DNA from: Sphingomonas phyllosphaerae
Lineage (GTDB): Bacteria; Pseudomonadota; Alphaproteobacteria; Sphingomonadales; Sphingomonadaceae
Assembly (NCBI GenBank): GCA_036946405.1
Contig: JAQIJC010000001.1
Coordinates: 1,557,001 to 1,621,000 of the forward strand
Length of the DNA stretch: 64,000 nucleotides
Direction of reading: 5' to 3'
In this document: positions 1 through 8,952 of the stretch, piece after piece
How positions within the stretch are numbered: position 1 is the stretch's first letter
How the letters are laid out: every line of letters starts with the position of its first letter
Notes under the pieces: generated by a model
Seen by the model: only the letters and a program-made list of their open reading frames with translations
What the model was told of the DNA's origin: nothing
Databases searched by the model: none
Made by a program: the position numbers and the translations under genes

Positions 1-22
1 GTCGGTCACGATGCTTTTGCAT
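1..22 (-). CDS. 5' end of an unidentified gene running off the left edge
   Basis: On the minus strand an ATG (22-20) is preceded at good spacing by the strong ribosome binding site AGGAGGGAG (about 34-26). The seven codons visible read MQKHRDR and stay open to the window edge. Too little is present to suggest a function. It would be divergent from the glycosyltransferase at 201. Confidence 0.45.
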
Positions 23-200
23 CGCTCCCTCCTCACGCCTCGCACCACACCAAAATCTCCTCCGTGCCGATGATCCAACTTGGTCCGGTAACGCTCTAGC
101 CGGCGAAAAGCCGCCGGTTTCGACCGGCGCATGACCATCCCGATCGCACCGTCACCCAGCGAACACTTCGACTTGGCGTCGAATATCGCTAAGTGGCTGT

Positions 201-965
201 ATGGAATGGACTTTCGTAATAGCCTACTTCGATGAAGCGGAGTATCTTCCCGCAACGCTCGCATCGCTTGCCGCGCAGACGCTCAAGCCGTTCCGCCTGA
301 TCCTCGTCGACAATGGATCGACCGACGGCTCGGCGGCGATCGCGCGCGGGGCGATCCTGCCGGGAGTCGAGGTGATCCATCTCGCGGAAGCGCGCCCCGG
401 CAAGATCTTCGCGCTGGAAGCCGCGATGCCGCACCTCGCGACCACCTATGTGGCGTTCGGCGATGCCGACACCTATTATCCGCCCGATTATCTGGCGATC
501 GCCGATGCCGCTTATGCGACGTCCGATATCGTCGCGGTGATGGCGACCGACGTGCCCGCCGATCCGGCCGCCGCCTTGCGCAAGCGCCGGCACAATCAGG
601 TCGCGAGCCGGCTATGGCCGAAGCAGACGCACACCGGCGGGTTCGGGCAGACGTTTCGCACGCGGGCCTTGCTGGCCGCGGGGGGCTATGCCGAACGGTT
701 CTGGCCGTATGTGCTCATGGATCACGAGATCATGCAGCGCGTCGTGCAGCAGGGGCGGGTCGTCTATCCCTTCGACCTGTGGTGTATTCCGTCCGATCGC
801 CGCACCGACCGCACACGCGTGCGCTGGACGCTGGCCGAGCGGCTGCTCTACCATTTCACGCCGGCCGCGGCGAAGGACTGGTATTTCCATCGCTTCTTGG
901 GCCCGCGGTTGAAGGCGCGCAAGCTGGGCCAGTTGAACCTGCGCGAGAAGACGTGGAAGCAGTAG
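201..965 (+). CDS. Family 2 glycosyltransferase
   Basis: The 254-residue protein has the GT-A fold signature of family 2 glycosyltransferases. An N-terminal FVIAYFDEAEYLPATL strand-helix is followed by the nucleotide-sugar binding DNGSTDGS (residues 37-44), then a GDADTYYPPDYL segment with the metal-binding DxD (Asp88/Asp90). It presumably transfers a sugar from an activated donor to a surface glycan or lipid at the cytoplasmic face. The donor and acceptor cannot be read from the sequence. There is no membrane segment. The ribosome binding site is weak, and no glycan operon adjoins it. The gene stands alone, followed by a dispersed repeat. Confidence 0.85.
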   Translation: MEWTFVIAYFDEAEYLPATLASLAAQTLKPFRLILVDNGSTDGSAAIARGAILPGVEVIHLAEARPGKIFALEAAMPHLATTYVAFGDADTYYPPDYLAIADAAYATSDIVAVMATDVPADPAAALRKRRHNQVASRLWPKQTHTGGFGQTFRTRALLAAGGYAERFWPYVLMDHEIMQRVVQQGRVVYPFDLWCIPSDRRTDRTRVRWTLAERLLYHFTPAAAKDWYFHRFLGPRLKARKLGQLNLREKTWKQ

Positions 966-996
966 AGCTGCGCGCGCTGAACCCGAATCGCTCATC

Positions 997-1077
997 CCGT
1001 TCGTGCTGAGCCTGTCGAAGCACGTGAGCCAAGCGAAATGCCCGGAACACGCACTTCGACAAGCTCAGCGCGAACGG
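997..1077. repeat. Dispersed palindromic intergenic repeat, copy 1
   Basis: This is an 80-bp element whose ends are inverted copies of each other. It opens with CCGTTCGTGCTGAGCCTGTC and closes with GACAAGCTCAGCGCGAACGG. A related copy lies at 60471-60537. The arrangement is typical of REP-like elements placed downstream of genes in sphingomonads; mobility by a RAYT transposase is possible, but none is encoded here. Confidence 0.75.
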
Positions 1078-1152
1078 GTCAGGTTGCAAGCTTGTCGCTC
1101 TAGCGACGGTGCAGCGAAGGTCCGATCGGGCTCGATCGGCGCGCAACGTCAC

Positions 1153-1181
1153 GGGGAGGGCCGGCGGCGCCCGCCCTCCCC
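1153..1181 (-). terminator. GC-rich hairpin downstream of the YbjQ-like gene
   Basis: GGGGAGGG (1153-1160) pairs perfectly with CCCTCCCC (1174-1181) around a 13-nt GC-rich loop. It begins 17 nt beyond the stop codon of the leftward gene ending at 1198. No T tract follows, so factor-independent termination is only probable. Confidence 0.5.
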
Positions 1182-1197
1182 GGCGCGGTGCGGCGTG

Positions 1198-1572
1198 TTA
1201 CTTGGCGGCCGCGGTGAACTTGACGGCCGTTCCCGTCGCGTTGGTCTTGCCCCAGCTCGTGAGCGAGACGTGCGAGTCGCCGTACTTGGCATTGATGACG
1301 GCGTCTGCGCCCAGCTTCTCGGCGCGTTCCCAAAGCTCGCGATAGATCTTCTTCTGCGAGGCTTCCTTGCTGAACACGGACGCCTTGCGGACACCGGCCT
1401 TCACCTCGCCCACGACCGTGTACGGACGATCGGTCAGGTCGTAGGCGAAGACGGGCACGCCGACGTCTTCGTTGACGACAACATATTGTTTTACTTCTTT
1501 TTCCTTTGCGCTGGCGCTGCCCGGCACAAGAGCGAGTGCAATGGCGAGCGCGAAGGCGCGAGCGATCATCAT
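1198..1572 (-). CDS. Small secreted protein with a YbjQ-like (heavy-metal-binding-domain type) fold
   Basis: The 124-residue protein begins MMIARAFALAIALALVPGSASA, a clear Sec signal peptide. The start is set by GGGGGAATAACC before a double ATG, although the reading frame stays open much further upstream. The mature part contains VVGEVKAGVRKASVF and a later ELWERAEKLGADAVINAKYG stretch. That pattern is typical of the YbjQ/DUF74 family, in which small proteins assemble into rings. Location is presumably periplasmic. Its role is not known and no metal ligand is evident. It is divergent from the gene at 1708. Confidence 0.6.
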   Translation of the reverse strand: MMIARAFALAIALALVPGSASAKEKEVKQYVVVNEDVGVPVFAYDLTDRPYTVVGEVKAGVRKASVFSKEASQKKIYRELWERAEKLGADAVINAKYGDSHVSLTSWGKTNATGTAVKFTAAAK

Positions 1573-1707
1573 GGTTATTCCCCCGTTTGCAGAGCGGGCA
1601 TATTTACCCGTTGCGGGTGGCTCTTCGGATTTTTGACGACGACTGGCAACATCTTGCGTGGCCAGGTTTGACGGCGCACAGTCGGGCGTCTGTGGGGGAT
1701 TCGATCG

Positions 1708-2247
1708 ATGATGTTGTTTGCGCTGGCGCTTCAGGCGTCGACGCCAGTGATCGGCGTGCCGGTGACGGCACAGGCGGATGCCAGCGCTTCGGTGACGCTG
1801 CCGCAGGATACGCCGGTCGAGCTGATGGCGCCCGCGGAGGTGAGCACCGCGGACGCCGTCCCCGGGCAGCTGTTCAAGCTGCGGGTCAACAAGCCGGTCG
1901 AGGTCGGGGGGCGGGTGGTCGTGCCCGTCGGGACCCCGGCATTCGGGCAGGTCGTGTCGGCCGTCGATTCGGGAGGGCTGGGGAAGTCGGGCCGGATGAC
2001 GGCCAAGCTGCTCGCGATCCGGCTGGGCGGGGTGGAGATTCCGCTGGAGGGCGAGATGAGCGCGAAGGGCACGGGCGCGGGCTCCGCTGGGGTGGCGGTG
2101 CTGTTCACGGGCTGGGTCGGCCTGTTCCACCGGGGGAATAATGCGAAGATCAAGGCGGGCGAGCTGCTCGCGGGATATGTGGCGCGCGATACGCCGATCC
2201 CGCTGGGCGCGTCTTCGCAGGGCGGCGCGACGGTCGTCCAGCCATGA
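1708..2247 (+). CDS. Conserved secreted protein of unknown function (paralogue of the next gene)
   Basis: The protein has 179 residues and a short hydrophobic N terminus (MMLFALALQAS) that may act as a signal. It then has a beta-rich body in which PVELMAPAEVSTADAVPGQLFKL and GGRVVVPVGTPAFGQVV recur in similar form in the downstream protein. This pattern (a property that can be toggled, then a default value) resembles small outer-surface or copper-resistance-like beta domains, but I do not recognise the family. GGGGGATTC lies 5' of the double ATG. The stop overlaps the next start in ATGA, so the two are translationally coupled. Confidence 0.6.
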   Translation: MMLFALALQASTPVIGVPVTAQADASASVTLPQDTPVELMAPAEVSTADAVPGQLFKLRVNKPVEVGGRVVVPVGTPAFGQVVSAVDSGGLGKSGRMTAKLLAIRLGGVEIPLEGEMSAKGTGAGSAGVAVLFTGWVGLFHRGNNAKIKAGELLAGYVARDTPIPLGASSQGGATVVQP

Positions 2248-2729
2248 CGATCATGCGCGCCGGCGCCGCGATCGTCATGATCGCGTCCGCAGCGGGCGCA
2301 CAGGCGGTGGACGTCGTCGTTCCCCTCGGCACGCCAGTGATGCTGGAAACCACCGTCGCGCTGTCCAGCAAATCGGCGGTGAAAGGGGATATGGTGCCGT
2401 TGCGCGTCGTCGATGACGTGGTCGTGGACGGAAAGATCGTCGTCCGGCGCGGTGCCGGGGCGGTCGGTCAGATCGTCGACGCCCGCGCGAAGGGCGCCAT
2501 GGGGATGTCCGGCAGGCTGTTGCTGCGCCCGCTCTACACCACGGCGGGAAACAGGACCGTCCGCCTGTCGGGGAAGGCGTCCGATCATGCGTCGGTGACG
2601 GCGGGGGCGGTGCTGGGCACCATCGCGCTGGGGGCGCCGTTCTTCACCGGACGCAGCGCCGAGATGGCGGCGGGCGCGCGCGTGGCAGCAACGGTCGAGA
2701 AGACGATCTCGCTGCCAGCGCTCGACTAA
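2244..2729 (+). CDS. Conserved secreted protein of unknown function
   Basis: This 161-residue protein starts in the ATGA overlap with the preceding gene (2244-2247). It has a signal-like N terminus (MTIMRAGAAIVMIASAAGAQA). The body, with TPVMLETTVALSSKSAVKGD and GKIVVRRGAGAVGQIVDARAKG, is the same design as its neighbour, so the pair arose by duplication. Near the C terminus a small hydrophobic stretch (AVLGTIALGAPFFTG) matches VAVLFTGWVGLF in the neighbour. The two probably work together at the envelope; the activity is unknown. It converges on the GH115 gene with only 16 nt between stops. Confidence 0.6.
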   Translation: MTIMRAGAAIVMIASAAGAQAVDVVVPLGTPVMLETTVALSSKSAVKGDMVPLRVVDDVVVDGKIVVRRGAGAVGQIVDARAKGAMGMSGRLLLRPLYTTAGNRTVRLSGKASDHASVTAGAVLGTIALGAPFFTGRSAEMAAGARVAATVEKTISLPALD

Positions 2730-2745
2730 ATCGGGGCGGTTGGCG

Positions 2746-5343
2746 CTACGTCGTGGCGAGCGTCACGCGTTCGAGCACGACATTGTCATCGATGCGCGAG
2801 ACGCGGATCGTGTGCCGGCCGGCGCGCACCGGACCCATTTTCGCCGTTAGTTTCACGACGTTGTCGCGCACTGCTTCCGCCCACGCCTGTTTGGCGGGCG
2901 TGTCCTGCGCGCCGCCGGTCGCCTCCAGTCGCGCCTGAAGCAGTTGCGTGGGGCCGTTGTTCAGCGCGACCGCGACGCGGACGCCCTTTCCACCGGTCGT
3001 GTCGAGCGTCGGTGCGAGGTACAAAGTGACCTCCGCGACGCCCGCGCTTTCGAGAATCACGTCATAATCCAGTGACATCTGATCCTCCGCGCGCGTCGCG
3101 GCGCGGCCTTGCGGAAGCGCGACCATCGCGCCGCGGGTCTTGCCGAGGTGCGGGATCGTGGTCCAGCGTACGCCGCGCGCGGGGCGGGCGCGGCTGAACG
3201 CGGTGGCTTCCACGGACACCATGCCCTTCGGCGCGCGCGTGGGCGCGGCGAAGCGCGGCTGGATATTTCGTTTGGAATCAGGCGTGTCGGCGGCGACGCG
3301 GGTGATGCTGGGCATGGATTGCTGCGTCGGATCGTTCCAGGTGACGTAGCTCATATGGACCTGCGCCATCATGCCGTCCCACTTGCCGCCGTTGATTTCG
3401 TGGTATTCTTTCGTCAGCTCGGCGTCGCGGCGGAAGGTCGCCTCGACCTGATCGGCGAAGTAATTGGCGCGCGCATCGTTGCTGCGGGTCAGCCGCTCGT
3501 TCCACGCCGCGGCGTAAAATAGCCGGTACAAATTGGCCATGGCGGCGACCGGGTGCTCGACAAGCTGGAAAAAAGCGTCGCGGGATGCAGCCGGTAACGC
3601 CGCGCGCACGGCGAGCATCCGCCGCTCCAGATCGTCCCATTCGGCAACGATCGCGCCGAACGCGCCGCCGTCGAGTTCGGTCGCGGTCACGCCGCCGAGC
3701 GGGAAGCTGTTCTGGTCGATCAGCTCCGGCTTTCGCCGCGCGGCATAGCGGCTGTAGTCGGTGACGATCGCGCCGATCGCCGCGGCCTGTGCCGCGCCGA
3801 AGGTCGCCGCCGCCCAGTCGCGCGGATAGGCGGCGAGCGCCTGCGGGGTCATCGCCTCCGGGTTCCACGCCATCTTCAGGAAGAAGCCGAGCGGATATTC
3901 CATCGGCTTGATATCGCCGACGTTGACGATCCACATGTTGCGGACCCCGCTGGCGTAGGCGAGGTCCATCTGCTGCCAGACCTTTTCGATCTGGTTGGTG
4001 TTGATCCATTTGTAGTTGCGCGGCACGCCGACGTAATCGAAATGATAATAGATGCCGTAGCCACCCTTTCGCGGCGCGGCGCCGGCCTCGGGAAGCCGGC
4101 GGATCTGTCCCCAATTGTCGTCCGAGAAGAGCAAGGTGACGTCGTCGGGCACCTTCATGCCCTTGTCGTAATAATCCTGGACTTCCTTGTAGAGCGCCCA
4201 GACCTGCGGTGTCTCGCTGGCGGGGCGGTGCGTGACCTCGGCGATGATCGCGCGCTGATCCGCGACGACGCGTTCGAGCAATTCGGTCGCGGTGCCCTCC
4301 GCCATCGCCTCGTCGCCGTCGCCGCGCATCCCGACGGTGACGACCGACTCATAGCCCTTGCCGTCGCCCTTCGCCATCATCCGCTCGATCCCGCCGCGCC
4401 AGAAGGCGCGCAGGTTGGCGGTGTTCTTCGTATAGTCCCATGCGCCGCCGCGCGTCGGGTCTTCCTTGTGACGGTGCCATTCGGCCTGTGCGCGCAGCAT
4501 CGGTTCGTGGTGCGAATTGCCCATCACCACGCCCATCGCGTCCGCCAGCACCATGCTCTTTGGATCGTCGTCGGCGAACGCCTTGCCCCACATCGCAGGC
4601 CACAGGTAATTGCCCTTCATGCGCAGCAGCAGTTCGAAGACGTGCGCGTACATCGCCGAATTCACGCCGCCGAACTTCTTCGTCGCCCAGCCCTTCAGGC
4701 ACGGATCCTCATCGTTGATGAAGAAGCCGCGGTAGCGGACCTTCGGCTGGTCGCGGTACGATCCGGCGGGGAACAGCACCTCCGTGCGGCGCGCGACCGG
4801 CACGTCGGCGAACCAGTGCCACGGCGAGACGCCGATCCGTTCCGACACGTCGTAGCTGCCGAACACCGCGCCGCGGCGGTCGGCGCCGACGATCACCAGC
4901 GCACGCGGCACGTTCGGCCACGGGCGGTCGACGACGATCTGACGGAACGCTTCCCATTCGCCGCGCAGGTCGGCGGCGGCGATCTTGCCGGCGGCGACGA
5001 GCGCGTCGATCGCCTTGCTCTGGCCGAGCACGCCGATGAGGATGACCGGTCCGCGTGCGCCATCGATTTGCTGGCGTACCGGTTTCACGCGGGTGCCGGC
5101 GACGCGGGCGAGGTCGGTAGCGAGGCTGGCGGCGACGCGCTGCACCGCGGTGTCCGCGTCGCGGTCGACGATGATCGTGGCGGCGCGGCCGCTTTGGATC
5201 AGCGGGAAAGCGGTGCGGGGATCGGGTTCTTGCATGGCCTGACCTGCCGCGGCGAGGCGGGCGGGAGTGGTTGCCAGCATTGCACCAAAGGCGGCGGTGC
5301 CGAGCATCGCGCGCCGTGAAACCGCATCGTCGATCGCGCTCAT
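2746..5343 (-). CDS. GH115 xylan alpha-1,2-glucuronidase
   Basis: The 865-residue protein has the length and sequence style of glycoside hydrolase family 115, which removes (4-O-methyl-)glucuronic acid side chains from glucuronoxylan, including internal substitutions. The N terminus (SRRAMLGTAAFGAMLATTPARLAAAG) is a twin-arginine-like signal, so it is probably folded before export to the periplasm. Family-like blocks include RGFFINDEDPCLKGWA and KFGGVNSAMYAHVFELLLRM near residue 210, the MWGKAFADDDPKSMVLADAM segment, and a C-terminal beta-sandwich from about residue 690. It lies 317 nt downstream of a TonB receptor in the same direction, which supports a glucuronoxylan uptake unit. Confidence 0.88.
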   Translation of the reverse strand: MSAIDDAVSRRAMLGTAAFGAMLATTPARLAAAGQAMQEPDPRTAFPLIQSGRAATIIVDRDADTAVQRVAASLATDLARVAGTRVKPVRQQIDGARGPVILIGVLGQSKAIDALVAAGKIAAADLRGEWEAFRQIVVDRPWPNVPRALVIVGADRRGAVFGSYDVSERIGVSPWHWFADVPVARRTEVLFPAGSYRDQPKVRYRGFFINDEDPCLKGWATKKFGGVNSAMYAHVFELLLRMKGNYLWPAMWGKAFADDDPKSMVLADAMGVVMGNSHHEPMLRAQAEWHRHKEDPTRGGAWDYTKNTANLRAFWRGGIERMMAKGDGKGYESVVTVGMRGDGDEAMAEGTATELLERVVADQRAIIAEVTHRPASETPQVWALYKEVQDYYDKGMKVPDDVTLLFSDDNWGQIRRLPEAGAAPRKGGYGIYYHFDYVGVPRNYKWINTNQIEKVWQQMDLAYASGVRNMWIVNVGDIKPMEYPLGFFLKMAWNPEAMTPQALAAYPRDWAAATFGAAQAAAIGAIVTDYSRYAARRKPELIDQNSFPLGGVTATELDGGAFGAIVAEWDDLERRMLAVRAALPAASRDAFFQLVEHPVAAMANLYRLFYAAAWNERLTRSNDARANYFADQVEATFRRDAELTKEYHEINGGKWDGMMAQVHMSYVTWNDPTQQSMPSITRVAADTPDSKRNIQPRFAAPTRAPKGMVSVEATAFSRARPARGVRWTTIPHLGKTRGAMVALPQGRAATRAEDQMSLDYDVILESAGVAEVTLYLAPTLDTTGGKGVRVAVALNNGPTQLLQARLEATGGAQDTPAKQAWAEAVRDNVVKLTAKMGPVRAGRHTIRVSRIDDNVVLERVTLATT

Positions 5344-5380
5344 GATGGGATATTCCTTATTGGTCGTGCCGGTTCATCTT

Positions 5381-5475
5381 CGTCATGCCGGGCTCGTCCC
5401 GGCATTCACCGTTCCGCAAACACGCCGCCGTTACGTTCGCGGCGCAGTGGACCCCGGAACAGGTCCGGGGTGACG
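5381..5475. repeat. Composite intergenic repeat, copy A
   Basis: This 95-bp element has two GC-rich hairpins: CGTCATGCCGGGCTCGTCCC at the left end and GGTCCGGGGTGACG at the right end. In inverted orientation it matches 22396-22492 over nearly its full length. Shared parts include GTTTGCGGAACGGTG and GTTCCGGGGTCCAC. It sits just upstream of the GH115 start codon. Confidence 0.8.
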
Positions 5476-5521
5476 ACTGAAGGCGAGACCCACACCAGAG
5501 TGTGATCCATCCAGGCTGAAG

Positions 5522-5628
5522 CGTCACCCCGGCGAAGGCCGGGGCCCAGTTGGGGGACGCTGATGATGTAGGTCGCGCCTTATTTCACAGGCCTTCCCAA
5601 CTGGGCCCCGGCCTTCGCCGGGGTGACG
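5522..5628. repeat. Long perfect inverted repeat in the receptor-GH115 gap
   Basis: Two 33-bp arms (5522-5554 and 5596-5628) are exact reverse complements around a 41-bp loop; each begins or ends with CGTCACCCCGGCGAAGGCCG. It lies between the receptor stop (5661) and the GH115 start. The resulting RNA hairpin would be extremely stable and could attenuate or process the transcript. With the 95-bp repeat it fills most of the 5344-5660 gap, in which no gene is seen. Confidence 0.85.
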
Positions 5629-5660
5629 ATGGGAAATGGTTCAAGCTGGGTGGACCAACT

Positions 5661-8600
5661 CTAGAACGTCCCACGCAGGCCGATCAGGAACTGGCGGCCG
5701 GGCTTGTATTGCGTGAAGGTCGCGTTCTCGAACTGGAAGTAGGAGCGCAGCGTGGCGTCGGTGAAGTTGGCGATGTTGACCGTCAACTGCGGCGCGCCCG
5801 GGATGCCGAGCAGCTTGTCGAGATCGAACGCCGACGAGAAGTCGTAGGTGGTATAGTCCGTCCCGTACAGCGCCGCCGCCGGAATGCCGTTCTGCGCCAG
5901 GCCGCTGTTCTGCGACCCCTGCCGCGAGGTCGTCGCGACGCGGAGCATGATGCCGTTCTTCTCGTAATAGCCGGTGATGTTGTAGGTGAACGGCGAAACG
6001 CCGAACGCCACCGCCGGGCCGTCGCTGCGCTGGTCGACGACCGTGGCATTGGCGTTGAAGCCGAAGCCGGTCACGCCGATCATCCGCGTCAGGAAGTCGA
6101 GCGGCTGCACCCACTGGAATTCGAGGCCGTTGATCGTCAGCTTGTTGGGCACGTTGACCTGCGACGTGACCTGCACCTGCGCCGCGGTCGGCCCGCCGCG
6201 CGAATCCAGCGCGATCCGCTGCGTCGGGTTCAGCGTGTCGTAGGTGATGCCATATTGCGCGAGGTTCGAGAACGGCACCGTGTTGATCGCGGTGGTGGTG
6301 AACCCCTCGATCGACTTGCGGAAGGCGTTGAAGCTGACCACGCCCTCGCGCCCGGTGTAATATTCGAAGCCGAGGTCGAGGTTGGTCGACAGATAGGGCG
6401 CGAGCGCCGGATTGCCGATCGACGCCTGATCCGCCGAGGGCGCGCTGAAGTTGACGCCCGGCAGCTGCGCCGAGGGATCGGGGCGCGTCATCGTCCGCGA
6501 ACCCGCGACGCGGACCACCGCATGTTCGCCGATGTCATAGGCGAAGGTCGCCGCGGGCAGCCACTTCGAATAGACGTTGCGCGTGTCGGCGATGGTGACG
6601 ATGTTCGGATAGCGGCTGCCGTCGGGCAGGCTCGCACCGCTTTCCGTGGTGTTGCGCGGATCGGGGACCGAGACGCGGCCCGAGATCGTCTGGATCGTGT
6701 TGACCCAGCGCACGCCGACGTTGAACCGCAGCATGTTGTCGCCGAGTTCCTGTGCGCCGCTGACCGTGGCGAACAGGCCCTTGTTGACCTCACGGATGTA
6801 ACCGCCGCTCGCGCCCGTCGTCGACGAACCGCTCTCGGCGGCATTGTCGTGATAGAAATCGTAATTGGTCGCGGCGGCGAAGGCCGGGAAGTCGACCGTC
6901 ACGAAGCCCGCCGGGCCGGGGCGCAGGTAGCTGGGCGCGGCGCTGTTCGGGACCAGCGAGCCGCCATAGGTGAGCGGGCCGGTGACGCCGGTGCTGAAGC
7001 CGGTGCCGAGTCCCGGATAGGTCGGATAGCCGGCCGGGGCCGCGCCGGGCGCGTTCAGCCCCTCGCACGGCGGCTGGCTGTTCGGCGACGGCACGAACGC
7101 GCTGGGATTGTTGCCGCAGACCGCATTCTGCCATTGCTGCGAGGCGTCGAAGCTCCTGATCCGGCGCGAAACATCGTCATACGAGCCGCCGACGCGCAGG
7201 TTAAGCGACTTGTCGCCCCACATCAGGTCGCCACGGAAGCCCTTGTTCTCATTGACGCGACGTTCGTCGTTCACGCCGACGCGGCTGCCGGTGTACCAGC
7301 CGAAATTGTTGGGATCGTTGAGATCGAGCCCGCTGGTGATCGTCGGGATGCCACCGTCGCTGGAGAAAGTGACGGTGTTGCCGACGCCGAGCGGCGTGGT
7401 CATGCCGACGGTCGGATTCTCGCGGTGGAAGGTCGAGCGCGCGTAATTGCCCTGCAGCGTCAGCTTGAGGCGATCCGAAATCTCCCACTCGCCGCCCGGA
7501 TTGACGCTGACCAGCTTGGTGGTTTCGGTATAGGGGCGGTATTCGTTGAAGAACTGCACGTTGGCGAAGGTGCCGCCGGTGACGGTGCAGCCCGCGCTGC
7601 AATCCGACTTGTCGAAGGTCAGGTTGGTCGGGATGATCGCGCCGTTGCGGACGATCCACGCCATGTTCTCGCGGATCAGCTCGTTCTTCTTATAGCCGTA
7701 CAGGCCGTCGATGTAGAAATGCAGCGTGTCGGTCGGCTGCCATTCCGCGCTGACGATCGCGTTGAAGCGATCACGTGGGCCGCGGATGCTGGTCGAGCGG
7801 CCGAGCCGCGGGAGCAGGCCGTTGTCGATCTGCTGGATCGTCGCGCCGGGATTGTTGGCGAGCAGGAAGGCGCGGTCGATCGTCGTGCCGGCGACCAGCC
7901 CGGCGCCCGCGCCGACCGGCACCGTTGCCGGGATCGTCCAGTTGCCGCCGCCGGTGCTGTTGCAGCCCGAGGTCGCGCCGCACTGCGCGGCGGACAGCGC
8001 CGGATTGGTGTAGCCGATCGTCTCGAACCCGCGCGTGTCGGTGAACAGCCGCTGCGCCGACACGCCGGCGAGGATGCCGAACGTCTCGCTGCGCCAGCTG
8101 CCGATCAGCGAGCCGCGCGCGCCGATCCGGTCCTCGGGCGACTGCTTCGTGCCCTGGACGTTATAGGCGACGAACCCGGTCTGGCGATCGAACGGGCGCG
8201 CCGAGCGCAGATCGATGTTACCGGCCGCGCCGCCTTCGAGCAGGTCGGCGGTGTAGCTCTTGTTGACGGTCAGCTTGGTGAACAGGTCGGTCGGGAAGAA
8301 GCTGAGGTCGACCGATCGATCGGTGCCCTGCGCGTCGGTCGACCCCGACGAGGCGACCGCGATCGTCGCGCCGTTCAGCGTGACGTTGGTGAAATTCGAA
8401 CCGAGCCCGCGGATCGCGACGTTGGTGCCTTCGCCGGTGACGTCGCGGCTGATCGTGATGCCGGGGACGCGGTTGAACGATTCGGCGATGTTGGTGTCGG
8501 GGAACTTGCCGATATCCTCGGCGAAGATCGAATCGGTGAAGCCGGTCGAGGCGCGCTTCGCATCGGTCGACTTGGCGAGCGACGAGCGGTAGCCGGTGAC

Positions 8601-8807
8601 GACGATGTCCTCGGCGATCGTGCCCTGCGTGGCGTCGGTCTGCGGCAGCGGCGGGGTGGCGGGGCCATTGTCCTGACCATCGGCCGGGGCCGTGGTGGCG
8701 GTGGGGGGCAGCGCCTGAGCGGTGGCGGTGGTCGACGACATGGCGCCGAGGACGGTGGCGCTCAGAAGGAGCGCGCGCGTGGCGCGAGCGAAGCGACGGC
8801 TGTTCAT
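5661..8807 (-). CDS. TonB-dependent outer-membrane receptor (carbohydrate type)
   Basis: The protein has 1048 residues with a signal peptide (MNSRRFARATRALLLSATVLGAM...). A TonB-box-like EDIVVTGYRSSL is followed by a plug domain (GKFPDTNIAESFNRVPGITI, then NVAIRGLGSNFTNVTLNGA) and a long beta-barrel ending in a C-terminal Phe (GLRGTF). The KFPDxNxAES plug is typical of sphingomonad and caulobacter carbohydrate receptors. It imports oligosaccharides using TonB/ExbBD energy. The start ATG at 8807 is preferred over an in-frame TTG at 8816 because GGGAGAGGA sits correctly for it. Transcription continues toward GH115, so glucuronoxylo-oligosaccharides are a plausible substrate (inference). A LacI-type operator overlaps the promoter. 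Confidence 0.9.
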   Translation of the reverse strand: MNSRRFARATRALLLSATVLGAMSSTTATAQALPPTATTAPADGQDNGPATPPLPQTDATQGTIAEDIVVTGYRSSLAKSTDAKRASTGFTDSIFAEDIGKFPDTNIAESFNRVPGITISRDVTGEGTNVAIRGLGSNFTNVTLNGATIAVASSGSTDAQGTDRSVDLSFFPTDLFTKLTVNKSYTADLLEGGAAGNIDLRSARPFDRQTGFVAYNVQGTKQSPEDRIGARGSLIGSWRSETFGILAGVSAQRLFTDTRGFETIGYTNPALSAAQCGATSGCNSTGGGNWTIPATVPVGAGAGLVAGTTIDRAFLLANNPGATIQQIDNGLLPRLGRSTSIRGPRDRFNAIVSAEWQPTDTLHFYIDGLYGYKKNELIRENMAWIVRNGAIIPTNLTFDKSDCSAGCTVTGGTFANVQFFNEYRPYTETTKLVSVNPGGEWEISDRLKLTLQGNYARSTFHRENPTVGMTTPLGVGNTVTFSSDGGIPTITSGLDLNDPNNFGWYTGSRVGVNDERRVNENKGFRGDLMWGDKSLNLRVGGSYDDVSRRIRSFDASQQWQNAVCGNNPSAFVPSPNSQPPCEGLNAPGAAPAGYPTYPGLGTGFSTGVTGPLTYGGSLVPNSAAPSYLRPGPAGFVTVDFPAFAAATNYDFYHDNAAESGSSTTGASGGYIREVNKGLFATVSGAQELGDNMLRFNVGVRWVNTIQTISGRVSVPDPRNTTESGASLPDGSRYPNIVTIADTRNVYSKWLPAATFAYDIGEHAVVRVAGSRTMTRPDPSAQLPGVNFSAPSADQASIGNPALAPYLSTNLDLGFEYYTGREGVVSFNAFRKSIEGFTTTAINTVPFSNLAQYGITYDTLNPTQRIALDSRGGPTAAQVQVTSQVNVPNKLTINGLEFQWVQPLDFLTRMIGVTGFGFNANATVVDQRSDGPAVAFGVSPFTYNITGYYEKNGIMLRVATTSRQGSQNSGLAQNGIPAAALYGTDYTTYDFSSAFDLDKLLGIPGAPQLTVNIANFTDATLRSYFQFENATFTQYKPGRQFLIGLRGTF

Positions 8808-8938
8808 CTTGTTCAATCCTCTCCCTCGACGCCTCCTCTTCGGGAGCGCGCCGCAGTCATCCCACGTCGGTTCCGGGATCGCTCGTCAGCGGCGACGGGC
8901 CGGAGGCACCGTCACCGACCGAGTCTTTACCCCGTTGG

Positions 8939-8952
8939 TGATAGCGCTAACT
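8939..8952. promoter_or_regulatory. LacI-family-type operator
   Basis: TGATAGCGCTAACT is an imperfect palindrome centred on AGC|GCT (10 of 14 positions symmetric). The TAGCGCTA core is characteristic of LacI/GalR-family operators. It lies 132 nt upstream of the leftward receptor start, just past the proposed promoter, where a bound repressor would block initiation. No lacI-type gene is in the window. Confidence 0.55.
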
